Source: Streptomyces sp. NBC_00306
GTDB lineage: Bacteria; Actinomycetota; Actinomycetes; Streptomycetales; Streptomycetaceae
Reading direction: 5' to 3'
Assembly (NCBI RefSeq): GCF_036169555.1
Contig: NZ_CP108032.1
Coordinates: forward strand, 5,270,001-5,334,000
DNA: 64,000 nt
The notes under the pieces were generated by a model that saw only the letters and a list, made by a program, of their open reading frames with translations, was not told the DNA's origin and searched no databases. This document shows positions 41,862 to 49,330 of the stretch, one piece after another. The number at the start of each line of letters is the position of its first letter. Within the stretch, counting starts at the first letter, position 1. The position numbers and the translations under genes were made by a program.

Positions 41862-42977
41862 CTACAGCCAGCCGTTGCGCTTCAGGGTGCGGTGGATGAC
41901 GAGACAGACGCCGATGATGCCCGTCATCACCATCGCGTAGCCGTACTTCCAGTGCAGCTCCGGCATGTGGTCGAAGTTCATGCCGTACACCCCGCAGACC
42001 GCCGTCGGCACGGCGATGATCGCCGCCCATGAGGTGATCTTGCGCATGTCCTCGTTCTGGGCGACCGTCGCCTGCGCCAGATTGGCCTGGAGGATCGAGT
42101 TGAGCAGCTCGTCGAAGCCGATGACCTCTTCCTGCACCCGGGCGAGGTGGTCGGCGACGTCACGGAAGTACTTCTGGATGTCCGGGTCGATCAGCCGCAT
42201 CGGCCGCTCGCTGAGCAGCTGCATCGGCCGCAGCAGCGGCGACACGGCCCTCTTGAACTCCAGCACCTCGCGCTTGAGCTGGTAGATCCGTCCCGGGTCG
42301 CTGCCGCGCGGGCTGCCCTTGTCGGGAGCCGAGAAGACATCGATCTCGACCTCGTCGATGTCGTCCTGCATCGCGCCCGCGACCGCGATGTACCCGTCGA
42401 CGACATGGTCGGCGATGGCGTGCAGCACCGACGAGGGGCCCTTCGCCAGCAGCTCGGCGTCCTTCTGAAGCCCGTGACGCAGCGCCCGCAGCGAGCCCTT
42501 GCCGCCGTGCCGGACGGTGATGACGAAGTCCCGGCCGGTGAAGCACATGACCTCGCCGGTCTCCACGACCTCGCTCGTCGCGGTGAGTTCGGCGTGCTCG
42601 ACGTAGTGGATCGTCTTGAAGACGGTGAAGAGCGTGTCGTCGTACCGCTCCAGCTTGGGCCGCTGGTGGGCGTGGACCGCGTCCTCGACGGCGAGGGGGT
42701 GCAGTCCGAACTCGGCCGCGATACCGGCGAATTCGGCCTCGGTCGGCTCGTGCAGCCCGATCCAGGCGAAGCCGCCGCCCTCGCGCACACGGAGCATGGC
42801 CTCGTGCGGCGTCTGGCAGGCGTCGGTCTCCAGCCGCCTCCCGTCGCGGTAGACCGCGCAGTCGACCACGGCGCTGGAGGCGGAGGGGTCCCGCGTGGTG
42901 TCGTACGTGTTGTACGGGGCGTTGCTCTTGCGCAGGGACGGACGGACCGCGGCGCGCAGGTCACGGATCATCGACAT
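41862..42977 (-). CDS. corA: CorA-type magnesium/cobalt channel
   Basis: A 371-aa divalent cation channel. A long cytoplasmic domain precedes two C-terminal membrane helices; the selectivity motif YGMNFDHMPEL follows the first helix (TSWAAIIAVPTAVCGV) and the protein ends HRTLKRNGWL. ATG 42977 has GAAGGAG 6-12 nt upstream. A 433-nt intergenic region with strong secondary structure lies upstream and could be a magnesium-responsive leader. Confidence 0.93.
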   Translation of the reverse strand: MSMIRDLRAAVRPSLRKSNAPYNTYDTTRDPSASSAVVDCAVYRDGRRLETDACQTPHEAMLRVREGGGFAWIGLHEPTEAEFAGIAAEFGLHPLAVEDAVHAHQRPKLERYDDTLFTVFKTIHYVEHAELTATSEVVETGEVMCFTGRDFVITVRHGGKGSLRALRHGLQKDAELLAKGPSSVLHAIADHVVDGYIAVAGAMQDDIDEVEIDVFSAPDKGSPRGSDPGRIYQLKREVLEFKRAVSPLLRPMQLLSERPMRLIDPDIQKYFRDVADHLARVQEEVIGFDELLNSILQANLAQATVAQNEDMRKITSWAAIIAVPTAVCGVYGMNFDHMPELHWKYGYAMVMTGIIGVCLVIHRTLKRNGWL

Positions 42978-43139
42978 GGCTTGCTCCTTCACGGAGAGGC
43001 CGTCGGCGAGTGGCGTGGCACAGCCCGGAATGGGGACGTGATGCGTACGTCCGCAAAGCGGGCGGCACCGCGTGGTCGCGGTGACGGCGTTCGCTACAGA
43101 CAGGCAAAAACGAAGTGCTCTTCCGTCGTGCGAAGTGCC

Positions 43140-43256
43140 GTGGGGCCGCTGCGGTGAGGCCTCAGATCACCCAGGAGACGCTGGTCGCCGGGGAGACACA
43201 CGGTGCGGAAGGGCGGTTGGTACTGCACGATCGACTTCGATCCACCGCAGCCCCAC
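43140..43256 (-). ncRNA. Candidate structured leader RNA of corA (domain 1)
   Basis: The outer helix pairs GTGGGG/CCCCAC and CTGCGGTG/CACCGCAG (14 bp with one 3-nt bulge). Inside are GATCG-ACTT-CGATC (43229-43242) and GGTGA/TCACC (43153-43171, competing with the outer helix). Strand is assumed from the downstream corA gene; the fold also exists on the other strand. No known riboswitch matched by eye. Confidence 0.35.
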
Positions 43257-43267
43257 CTCCTCCGGCC

Positions 43268-43335
43268 GGTCCCCCGTGAGGGACAGTCATGACGTCGGGG
43301 ACTGGAGAGCACGCTTCTGCGTGCCGTCCCTGACC
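43268..43335 (-). ncRNA. Candidate structured leader RNA of corA (domain 2)
   Basis: A closing GGTC/GACC (43268-43271 with 43332-43335) surrounds two stems: GTCCC/GGGAC (43269-43273 with 43280-43284, competing with the closing pair) and GGGAC/GTCCC (43298-43302 with 43326-43330) capped by a 6-bp GCACGC/GCGTGC hairpin with TTCT loop (43309-43324). Confidence 0.35.
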
Positions 43336-43398
43336 AGCGGCCAAGACTAGCAGTCACCTCAGGGTCAATCCCTGGTTTTGCCCGTTCCATACGCGCTT

Positions 43399-43404
43399 TA
43401 TGCT
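43399..43404 (+). promoter_or_regulatory. -10 hexamer of leaderless SUFU-domain gene
   Basis: TATGCT, 6 nt before ATG 43411; no ribosome-binding site. Confidence 0.55.
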
Positions 43405-43410
43405 CGCCGC

Positions 43411-44010
43411 ATGGGAGAAGTTCTTGATCTGGTCGAGGCCCGGTTGCGTACGGCACTCGGTGAGCCGGACGCCCGCGCGGCGGTGACGTTCCTGGGTACG
43501 GACCGAATCGAGGTGCTGAGGTTCCGGAGCGAGGACCACGACGGAGGGGACGTCGTGCGATACGCCACACTCGGCATGTCCGCCCATCCGATGACCGATC
43601 CCACGGCCGCGCTGGCCGACCCGGTGAAGGGTCCGCGCGCCGAGTTGATCCTCTCCGTCCGGGCCGGGCTCGCCGACACCGACAAGGCCTTGCGGCCCCT
43701 CGCCGTGCTCGCCGCGTCCCCCCAGGTCGAGGGTGTCGTCGTGGCGCCCGGCGCCTCGCTGGACGTCGGTGAACCGCTGTGGACCTCGGCGGCCTTCAGC
43801 TCGGTGCTGGTGGCCGAGCCCGGGGGGCTCGTCGAGGATCTCGAACTGGCCGACCCCATGGACCCGGTGCGTTTCCTGCCGCTGCTGCCGATGACGTCGA
43901 ACGAGGCGGCCTGGAAGCGGGTGCACGGGGCGCAGGAACTCCAGGAGCGGTGGCTGACGCACGGTACGGACCTGCGCGATCCGCTGCGCAGGTCCGTACC
44001 GCTGGACTGA
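43411..44010 (+). CDS. Suppressor-of-fused domain protein
   Basis: A 199-aa protein resembling the bacterial SUFU domain: VTFLGTDRIEVLRF, RYATLGMSAHPM, FLPLLPMTSNEAAWKRVHG, then a QELQERW tail. Such domains in bacteria are often immunity or unknown proteins; here it stands alone and is chromosomal, with no toxin gene nearby. ATG 43411 with a -10 hexamer 6 nt upstream is the likely leaderless start. Confidence 0.82.
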   Translation: MGEVLDLVEARLRTALGEPDARAAVTFLGTDRIEVLRFRSEDHDGGDVVRYATLGMSAHPMTDPTAALADPVKGPRAELILSVRAGLADTDKALRPLAVLAASPQVEGVVVAPGASLDVGEPLWTSAAFSSVLVAEPGGLVEDLELADPMDPVRFLPLLPMTSNEAAWKRVHGAQELQERWLTHGTDLRDPLRRSVPLD

Positions 44011-44081
44011 ACCCCGCTACTGCACACCCTTTCTGAGTCGTTGTCAGGCCGGGTTTTCCGGGAGCCGGACGGTGAGGGCCG

Positions 44082-45314
44082 TCAGTTGGCGAAGACCGTG
44101 ACGCCGTCCTGGGTGGCGTGCACCGGCTGGAGTTCCTCCGCCGTGTGGCTGAGGGACGTGCGCCGCACCCACACGATGCCCGCGCCGATCACCGCCGCGA
44201 CCGCGGCCACCACGAACGGGATGTGGATGTCGGTCCATTCCTCGATCTTGGGCGCGAAGTAGGGCGCCGCGGCCGCGGCGAACCAGCGGACGAAGTTGTA
44301 TCCGGCGCTGGCCACCGGTCGCGGCGCGTCCGAGACACCGAGCGCCAGCTCGGTGAAGACGGTGTTGTTCAGGCCGATGAAGGCACCGGAGACGATCGTG
44401 CCGACGACGGCCGCGGTGTGGCTGCCGTATCCGAGCATCACGAGGTCCGCGGCGAGCAGCAGCAGCGAGCCGCCCAGCACCTTGAGCGAGCCGAAGCGCC
44501 GCTGGAGCCGCGGCGCGACCAGCACCGAGAAGACCGCGAGCAGCACGCCCCAGGCGAAGAACACCCCTCCGGACTTGTACGGGCTCATGTTCAGCACGAA
44601 CGGCGTGAAGGCCAGCACCGTGAAGAACGCGTAGTTGTAGAAGAACGCCGACGCCGCGGCGGACGCGAGCCCGCCGTGGCCGAGTGCCTTGACGGGGTCG
44701 AGCAGCGAGGTCTTGCGGGCCGGTATGGGCTGCTCCTTCAGGAACGCCGCGATGCACAGGAATCCGACGGCCATCAGGGCGGCGGTGCCGAAGAACGGGT
44801 AGCGCCAGCTGGCGTCGCCGAGCACGGCGCCGAGCAGCGGTCCGCAGGCCATGCCGAGGCCGAGCGCCGACTCGTACAGCAGGATCGCCGCCGCGCTGCC
44901 GCCGGCGGCGGCACCGACGATGACGGCGAGCGAGGTCGAGACGAACAGGGCGTTGCCGAGCCCCCAGCCGGCCCGGAAGCCGACCAGTTCGCCGACCGTA
45001 CCGGAGGTCCCGGACAGGGCGGCGAAGACGATGACGAGCGTCAGCCCCGCGAGCAGGGTCTTGCGGCCGCCGATACGGCTGGAGACGAAACCGGTCACCA
45101 GCATGGCGACGGCGGTGATGAGGAAGTACGAGGTGAACAGGAGCGACACCTGGCTGGGCGTCGCCTCCAGGCCCTTGGCGATGGACGGCAGGATCGGGTC
45201 CACCAGGCCGATGCCCATGAAGGCCACCACCGATGCGCCCGCCGTCGCCCAGACGGCCTTGGGCTGGCGCAGGATGCTGGGCGCTCCCTCGTCGAACGGA
45301 TCCTCTCCACGCAT
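44082..45314 (-). CDS. MFS transporter, probably iron-regulated exporter
   Basis: Major facilitator with twelve predicted membrane segments (410 aa). Motif A-like SSRIGGRKTLLAG lies between helices 2 and 3, and the N-terminal LVDPILPSIAKGLEATPSQVSLLFTSYFL is typical of drug and siderophore exporters of the DHA1 type. ATG 45314 has GAGGAGCTG upstream. A DmdR1/IdeR-like iron box lies between its -35 and -10, so siderophore export under iron limitation is the best guess. Confidence 0.87.
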   Translation of the reverse strand: MRGEDPFDEGAPSILRQPKAVWATAGASVVAFMGIGLVDPILPSIAKGLEATPSQVSLLFTSYFLITAVAMLVTGFVSSRIGGRKTLLAGLTLVIVFAALSGTSGTVGELVGFRAGWGLGNALFVSTSLAVIVGAAAGGSAAAILLYESALGLGMACGPLLGAVLGDASWRYPFFGTAALMAVGFLCIAAFLKEQPIPARKTSLLDPVKALGHGGLASAAASAFFYNYAFFTVLAFTPFVLNMSPYKSGGVFFAWGVLLAVFSVLVAPRLQRRFGSLKVLGGSLLLLAADLVMLGYGSHTAAVVGTIVSGAFIGLNNTVFTELALGVSDAPRPVASAGYNFVRWFAAAAAPYFAPKIEEWTDIHIPFVVAAVAAVIGAGIVWVRRTSLSHTAEELQPVHATQDGVTVFAN

Positions 45315-45361
45315 GGACAGCTCCTCTGCAGACTTCTCGAGTAGATCGTTGTGTTGTACAC

Positions 45362-45391
45362 ACGATAGGTTAGCCAGCCTAATGAATGCAA
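45362..45391 (-). promoter_or_regulatory. Promoter of MFS gene with iron box
   Basis: Minus strand: -35 TTGCAT (45386-45391), 18-bp spacer, -10 TATCGT (45362-45367). The spacer and the -10 edge hold TTAGGCTGGCTAACCTA (45366-45382). Its right half GGCTAACCTA equals the DmdR1/IdeR iron-box half site; the left half TTAGG matches after one missing base. Confidence 0.55.
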
Positions 45392-45479
45392 GATGCATCT
45401 ACTTTTACCGGGTGGAAGCTCACGCCGAGCCGGTGATCGTCCTTGACGGCAGGTCTGCCGGGTAGGACCGTTGGGCTGT

Positions 45480-46118
45480 ATGAGGGGCGAACCCAGTTGC
45501 CCGAAGTGCGGTGGCCGGGTCAGGGCGCCCGGTCTCTTCGCCGACTCCTGGCAGTGCGATGTGCACGGCACGGTGCACCCGCTGCAGCCGGTGATACCGC
45601 CCAGTGTCGAGGCCCTGGGTGTGGTGGTGCACCGTGCGAAGGTCCCCGTCTGGATGCCGTGGCCGTTGCCCGTCGGCTGGCTCTTCAGCGGCGTGGCCTA
45701 CGCCGGCGACGACCGCAGCGGAGGGCGGGCAACCGCCGTCGCCTGTTCCGGACCGGGCCCGCTCGGCGGGCTGGGCGAACTGATCCTCGTCGCCGAGGAG
45801 TTGGGCGTCGGACTCGGAGCGCGCTACGCCGGGGTCGACGGTCCCGACCCGGGCCACTACATCAGCGTGGAGAAGCCCCCGCAGGCCAAGGTGCTGGCTG
45901 CCGGACGGCCGACGCCGCTGTGGCACGTCGCCGGGGCACCCGACGACCGGGCCGTCTTCGCGGGCGAGGCGCGGGGGCTGTGGCTCTGGGCGATCGTCTG
46001 GCCGGAGCAGACCGGGCTGCTGATGTACGACGAGTTGGTCCTCACCGATCTGCGGGACGCGGGCGCGGAAGTGGAACTGCTGCCGTGCGGTGCCCTGTCG
46101 CCGCGGCTTCTGTCGTGA
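45480..46118 (+). CDS. DUF6758-like zinc-ribbon protein
   Basis: A 212-aa protein. The N-terminus is a zinc ribbon: Cys7-x2-Cys10 (SCPKCGG) with Cys26 and His29 (WQCDVHG). The rest is highly patterned (VPVWMPWPLPVGWLFSGVAYAGDD, VACSGPGPLGGLGE, ARGLWLWAIVWPEQTG) as I recall for Streptomyces DUF6758. Function unknown. ATG 45480 is the start before the zinc ribbon; no clear ribosome site. It stands 165 nt from the divergent MFS gene. Confidence 0.8.
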   Translation: MRGEPSCPKCGGRVRAPGLFADSWQCDVHGTVHPLQPVIPPSVEALGVVVHRAKVPVWMPWPLPVGWLFSGVAYAGDDRSGGRATAVACSGPGPLGGLGELILVAEELGVGLGARYAGVDGPDPGHYISVEKPPQAKVLAAGRPTPLWHVAGAPDDRAVFAGEARGLWLWAIVWPEQTGLLMYDELVLTDLRDAGAEVELLPCGALSPRLLS

Positions 46119-46161
46119 ACCCGTGGGTCGTGGGAGCGCGGCCCGCGGAAGGCTGACGCCG

Positions 46162-46183
46162 GGGTGCGGGCCGCCCCGCACCC
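46162..46183 (+). terminator. Terminator after DUF6758 gene
   Basis: A 9-bp perfect stem (46162-46170 with 46175-46183), loop CCGC, 43 nt after the stop. Confidence 0.65.
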
Positions 46184-46256
46184 GTCCTGAGGCTGTTCGT
46201 ATGCCCGATACACTGGACCGTCCCCTGTCCGCCCACCGCCCCTGGAGCCTCGCGTC

Positions 46257-47132
46257 GTGCGCATCGATCTGCACACCCACTCCACGGCGTCGGACGGCAC
46301 GGACACCCCGGCCGAACTGGTCCGCAAGGCCGCTGCCGCCGGACTGGACGTGGTCGCACTCACCGACCACGACAGCACCCGCGGGCACGCCGAGGCGATC
46401 GCCGCGCTCCACGCGCTCCCCGAGGCGGGGCTGACCCTGGTCACCGGCGCCGAGATCTCCTGCGCCCTCGACGGGGTCAGCCTGCATCTGCTGGCGTACC
46501 TCTTCGACCCGGACGAGCCGGATCTGCTGCGCGAGCGCGAGCTCGTACGCGACGACCGGGTGCCGCGTGCCCGGGCGATGGTCACCAAGCTCCAGGAGCT
46601 CGGCGTACCCGTCGAGTGGGACCTCGTGGCGCGGATCGCCGGAGAGGGTTCCGTCGGGCGACCGCACATCGCCTCCGCGCTCGTCGAGCTCGGTGTCGTG
46701 CCGACCGTCTCGGACGCCTTCACCCCCGAATGGATCGCCGACGGCGGCCGTGCGCACATCACCAAGCACGAACTGGACCCCTTCAGGGCGATCCGGCTCG
46801 TCAAGGCCGCCGGGGGAGTGGCCGTCTTCGCGCACCCCGCAGCCGCCCAGCGCGGCCGTACGGTGCCGGAGAAGGCGATAGCCGAACTGGCCGCCGCCGG
46901 TCTCGACGGCATCGAGGTCGACCACATGGACCACGACGAGCCCACCCGCGTACGGCTGCGCGGTCTCGCCGCCGAGCTGGGGCTGCTGACCACCGGATCG
47001 AGCGACTACCACGGCAGCCGCAAGACCTGCGAGCTCGGCGAGTTCACGACCGACCCGGAGATCTACGGCGAGATCACCCGGCGGGCGACCGGTGCTTTCC
47101 CCGTGCCCGGCACCGGCGGAGTGCGCCTCTAG
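46257..47132 (+). CDS. PHP-domain phosphoesterase
   Basis: Metal-dependent phosphoesterase (291 aa) of the PHP family, similar to nucleoside 3',5'-bisphosphate phosphatase (RnaseAM/TrpH). Metal ligands: MRIDLHTHSTASDGTDTP at the N-terminus, ALTDHDSTRGH, TGAEISC, a His in GRPHIA, VFAHPA and the C-terminal GSSDYHGS. GTG 46257 starts directly at the first motif, so the start is secure. It may recycle 3'-phosphoadenosine 5'-phosphate or RNA ends; substrate inferred from family. Confidence 0.9.
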   Translation: MRIDLHTHSTASDGTDTPAELVRKAAAAGLDVVALTDHDSTRGHAEAIAALHALPEAGLTLVTGAEISCALDGVSLHLLAYLFDPDEPDLLRERELVRDDRVPRARAMVTKLQELGVPVEWDLVARIAGEGSVGRPHIASALVELGVVPTVSDAFTPEWIADGGRAHITKHELDPFRAIRLVKAAGGVAVFAHPAAAQRGRTVPEKAIAELAAAGLDGIEVDHMDHDEPTRVRLRGLAAELGLLTTGSSDYHGSRKTCELGEFTTDPEIYGEITRRATGAFPVPGTGGVRL

Positions 47133-47260
47133 GCTCTGCCGCTCTTCGTCGTCTTCTGTCGCACGGAGTGTGCTGCGCCGCGCGCGCCGACCGGCTCGCC
47201 CCGCGCAGACCTCTCCCTGCCTTCCCTTCTGTTCCACCCCTCTTCCCGCTAGGCCTCACC

Positions 47261-47866
47261 GTGTTCGACGTTGCCGTTTTCGGCTCCCTCTTCCTGACCC
47301 TCTTCGTGATCATGGATCCCCCCGGGATCACCCCGATCTTCCTCGCCCTCACCTCCGGGCGGCCCGCCAAGGTCCAGCGCCGGATGGCGTGGCAGGCGGT
47401 CGCCGTGGCCTTCGGTGTGATCACCGTCTTCGGCATCCTGGGGCAGCAGATCCTGGACTATCTGCATGTCTCCGTTCCCGCGCTGATGATCGCGGGCGGT
47501 CTGCTCCTGCTGCTCATCGCGCTCGACCTGCTGACCGGGAAGACGGACGAACCGCAGCAGACCAAGGACGTCAATGTCGCGCTCGTACCGCTCGGCATGC
47601 CGCTGCTGGCCGGGCCCGGCGCGATCGTCTCGGTGATTCTCGCCGTGCAGCACGCGAACGGGGCGTCCCAGCAGGTCTCGGTGTGGGCGGCCATCGTCGC
47701 CATGCACGTGGTGCTGTGGCTGACCATGCGCTACTCGCTGGTGATCATCCGGCTGATCAAGGACGGCGGTGTCGTCCTGGTGACGCGGCTGGCGGGCATG
47801 ATGCTCTCCGCGATCGCCGTGCAGCAGATCATCAACGGCATCACCCAGGTCATCCAGAGCTCGTGA
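47261..47866 (+). CDS. MarC family integral membrane protein
   Basis: A 201-aa protein with six membrane helices, beginning FDVAVFGSLFLTLFVIMDPPGITPIFLAL, the conserved MarC/UPF0056 start, and containing VPLGMPLLAGPGAI. Function of the family is unknown despite the historical name. GTG 47261 lacks a ribosome site. Follows the PHP gene by 128 nt and ends at a strong terminator. Confidence 0.9.
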   Translation: MFDVAVFGSLFLTLFVIMDPPGITPIFLALTSGRPAKVQRRMAWQAVAVAFGVITVFGILGQQILDYLHVSVPALMIAGGLLLLLIALDLLTGKTDEPQQTKDVNVALVPLGMPLLAGPGAIVSVILAVQHANGASQQVSVWAAIVAMHVVLWLTMRYSLVIIRLIKDGGVVLVTRLAGMMLSAIAVQQIINGITQVIQSS

Positions 47867-47911
47867 GGCGCACCCGCACGCACCGTGCACCGGCAGCCCC
47901 CGGACACACCT

Positions 47912-47944
47912 GCGCCCCCGTACGGATCATCCGTACGGGGGCGC
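47912..47944. terminator. Terminator between MarC gene and the 50-aa gene
   Basis: A perfect 15-bp stem (47912-47926 with 47930-47944) with TCA loop. It lies between convergent stops at 47866 and 47981 and can serve both. Confidence 0.88.
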
Positions 47945-47980
47945 TGCGTCGTCGGTACTGCTCCGGCCCTGCTGTCGGTC

Positions 47981-48133
47981 TTACAGGGCCGCGGTTTCTG
48001 CCGGGCGGATGTAGATGCGCTGACCAGTCGCTGCGGCCTGCTGCACGATCCGGTTGACGGAGGCGGCGTCCACGACGGTGCTGTCCACGGCGGTGCCGGT
48101 GACGTCGTCGAGTCGCATGATTTCGAAGCGCAT
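47981..48133 (-). CDS. 50-aa conserved small protein
   Basis: The minus strand encodes MRFEIMRLDDVTGTAVDST... to ...IYIRPAETAAL, 50 residues with balanced charge and no membrane segment. ATG 48133 has AAGGGAGAAG 4-13 nt upstream. Codon use is Streptomyces-like (GC-rich third positions), and I recall the same short sequence in other Streptomyces next to the NYN gene. Function unknown. Its stop is TAA (47981-47983), unusual in this GC-rich genome. Confidence 0.82.
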   Translation of the reverse strand: MRFEIMRLDDVTGTAVDSTVVDAASVNRIVQQAAATGQRIYIRPAETAAL

Positions 48134-48317
48134 GGCTTCTCCCTTCGTCTGATCCTCCTGCTGGAGAACTACTGGCGACGGATACCCGTCTGTGTTCGTT
48201 CGTGTTCTGTACGTCTACAACCATCGTGCACCCTTCAAACATTCCCTACGCTAAGGAAAATTTTCGGATGCCTAACTACTGGCAGGTACGGGCGGGCCCA
48301 CGGACAATGAGTCCCGT

Positions 48318-49217
48318 ATGAACGACGCAGAGATCAACGAGATCGGCGCCCGCCTGGAGCGCACCAACGAGCTGCTCCTTCGCATGCTCGCCGAGGTCGC
48401 CAAGACCCCGTCCACACATGCCATCTTCGTCGACGCGGGTTACGTCTATGCTGCGGCCGGGTTGCTTGTGGCGGGCACCGAGGACCGGCGCTCCTTCGAC
48501 CTGGACGCGGAAGGGCTCATCGAGGCCTTCATCGACAAGGCCCGCACGATCTTCGCCGACAGCCGACTGCTGCGCGTCTACTGGTACGACGGCGCCCGCA
48601 GACGGATCCACACCGCGGAGCAGCAGTCGATCGCCGAGCTCCCGGACGTCAAGGTGCGGCTGGGCAATCTCAACGCCAACAACCAGCAGAAGGGCGTCGA
48701 CTCCCTCATCCGTACGGACCTGGAGTCGCTCGCACGCCACCGCGCGATCAGTGACGCGGCCCTGGTGGGCGGTGACGAGGACCTCGTGTCGGCGGTCGAA
48801 GCGGCGCAGGGCTACGGCGCACGCGTTCATCTGTGGGGTATCGAGGCCTCCGACGGACGCAATCAGGCCGAGCCGCTGCTCTGGGAGGTGGACAGTCAGC
48901 GGACCTTCGATCTGGACTTCTGCCGGCCCTACATCACCCGCCGGCCCGTCACGACGTACGAGAACGAGGGGGCGCCGCCGCCCTCACGCGACGAGGTGCG
49001 GTTCGTCGGGGCCCAGATCGCGGCGACCTGGCTGGCCGAACGCGGCCGGGAGCCCATGGCCGAGCTGCTGCCGGGCCACCCCTATCTGCCCGGCCCCGTG
49101 GACCAGGACCTGCTGATCGAGGCCGAGCGGGTGCTCCAGCGGTCGCTGCGTGGGCATGCGGTGCTGAGGCGGGCGCTGCGGGACGGGTTCTGGCAGCACC
49201 TTCAGTCCCAGTACTGA
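48318..49217 (+). CDS. NYN-domain (LabA-like) predicted ribonuclease
   Basis: A 299-aa protein of the NYN/PIN-like nuclease superfamily: HAIFVDAGYVYAAAG with the first catalytic Asp near residue 39, VYWYDG, KGVDSLIRTDLESLA and the acidic pair in ALVGGDEDLVSAVEAAQ. A C-terminal helical domain (residues about 215-299) follows. It probably cuts RNA; target unknown. ATG 48318 has no ribosome site; GACAAT lies 9 nt upstream. Divergent from the 50-aa gene across 184 nt, a gap that holds the AT-rich palindrome GAAAATTTTC (48256-48265). Confidence 0.87.
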   Translation: MNDAEINEIGARLERTNELLLRMLAEVAKTPSTHAIFVDAGYVYAAAGLLVAGTEDRRSFDLDAEGLIEAFIDKARTIFADSRLLRVYWYDGARRRIHTAEQQSIAELPDVKVRLGNLNANNQQKGVDSLIRTDLESLARHRAISDAALVGGDEDLVSAVEAAQGYGARVHLWGIEASDGRNQAEPLLWEVDSQRTFDLDFCRPYITRRPVTTYENEGAPPPSRDEVRFVGAQIAATWLAERGREPMAELLPGHPYLPGPVDQDLLIEAERVLQRSLRGHAVLRRALRDGFWQHLQSQY

Positions 49218-49230
49218 AGCCGCGGGCCGC

Positions 49231-49330
49231 GGTCCTTTCAGTACCGACTCCTCTCGGTACCGAGTCCCCTCAGTACCGAGTCCTTCAGTACCGGGTCCCC
49301 TCAGCACCGGGTTCCCTCAGTGCCGGTCCC
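49231..49330. repeat. Six tandem 16-bp near-palindromic repeats
   Basis: Units containing TCAGTACCGAGTCCC with 1-4 changes start at 49238, 49254, 49270, 49285, 49301 and 49317 (period 16, once 15). Each is nearly self-complementary (CTCGGTACCGAG in copy 2 is exact). The array fills the gap between the NYN gene and the convergent hydrolase gene, and copy 6 runs into the hydrolase stop and last codons. Confidence 0.85.

Larger units (their letters stand above)
42978..43410. other. 433-nt intergenic region upstream of corA with strong secondary structure
   Basis: No gene seen. It contains a long-range helix (43140-43156 with 43243-43256) enclosing smaller hairpins, and a second branched structure at 43268-43335. 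If corA is transcribed from beyond these, its leader would be about 350 nt. Confidence 0.6.

Noticed and set aside
43150..43200. M-box magnesium riboswitch, because of GGTGAGGC followed by GGAGACGCTGG on the plus strand
   Set aside because: The GGTGAGGC here is part of a local hairpin, the conserved core that should follow is missing, and it would face away from corA toward the SUFU-domain gene.
43411..44010. SUFU-domain protein as immunity factor of a toxin system
   Set aside because: No toxin-like, secretion or mobile gene lies beside it; neighbours are corA and an MFS exporter.
49231..49330. CRISPR array
   Set aside because: The repeats are contiguous 16-bp units without spacers, and there are no cas genes.
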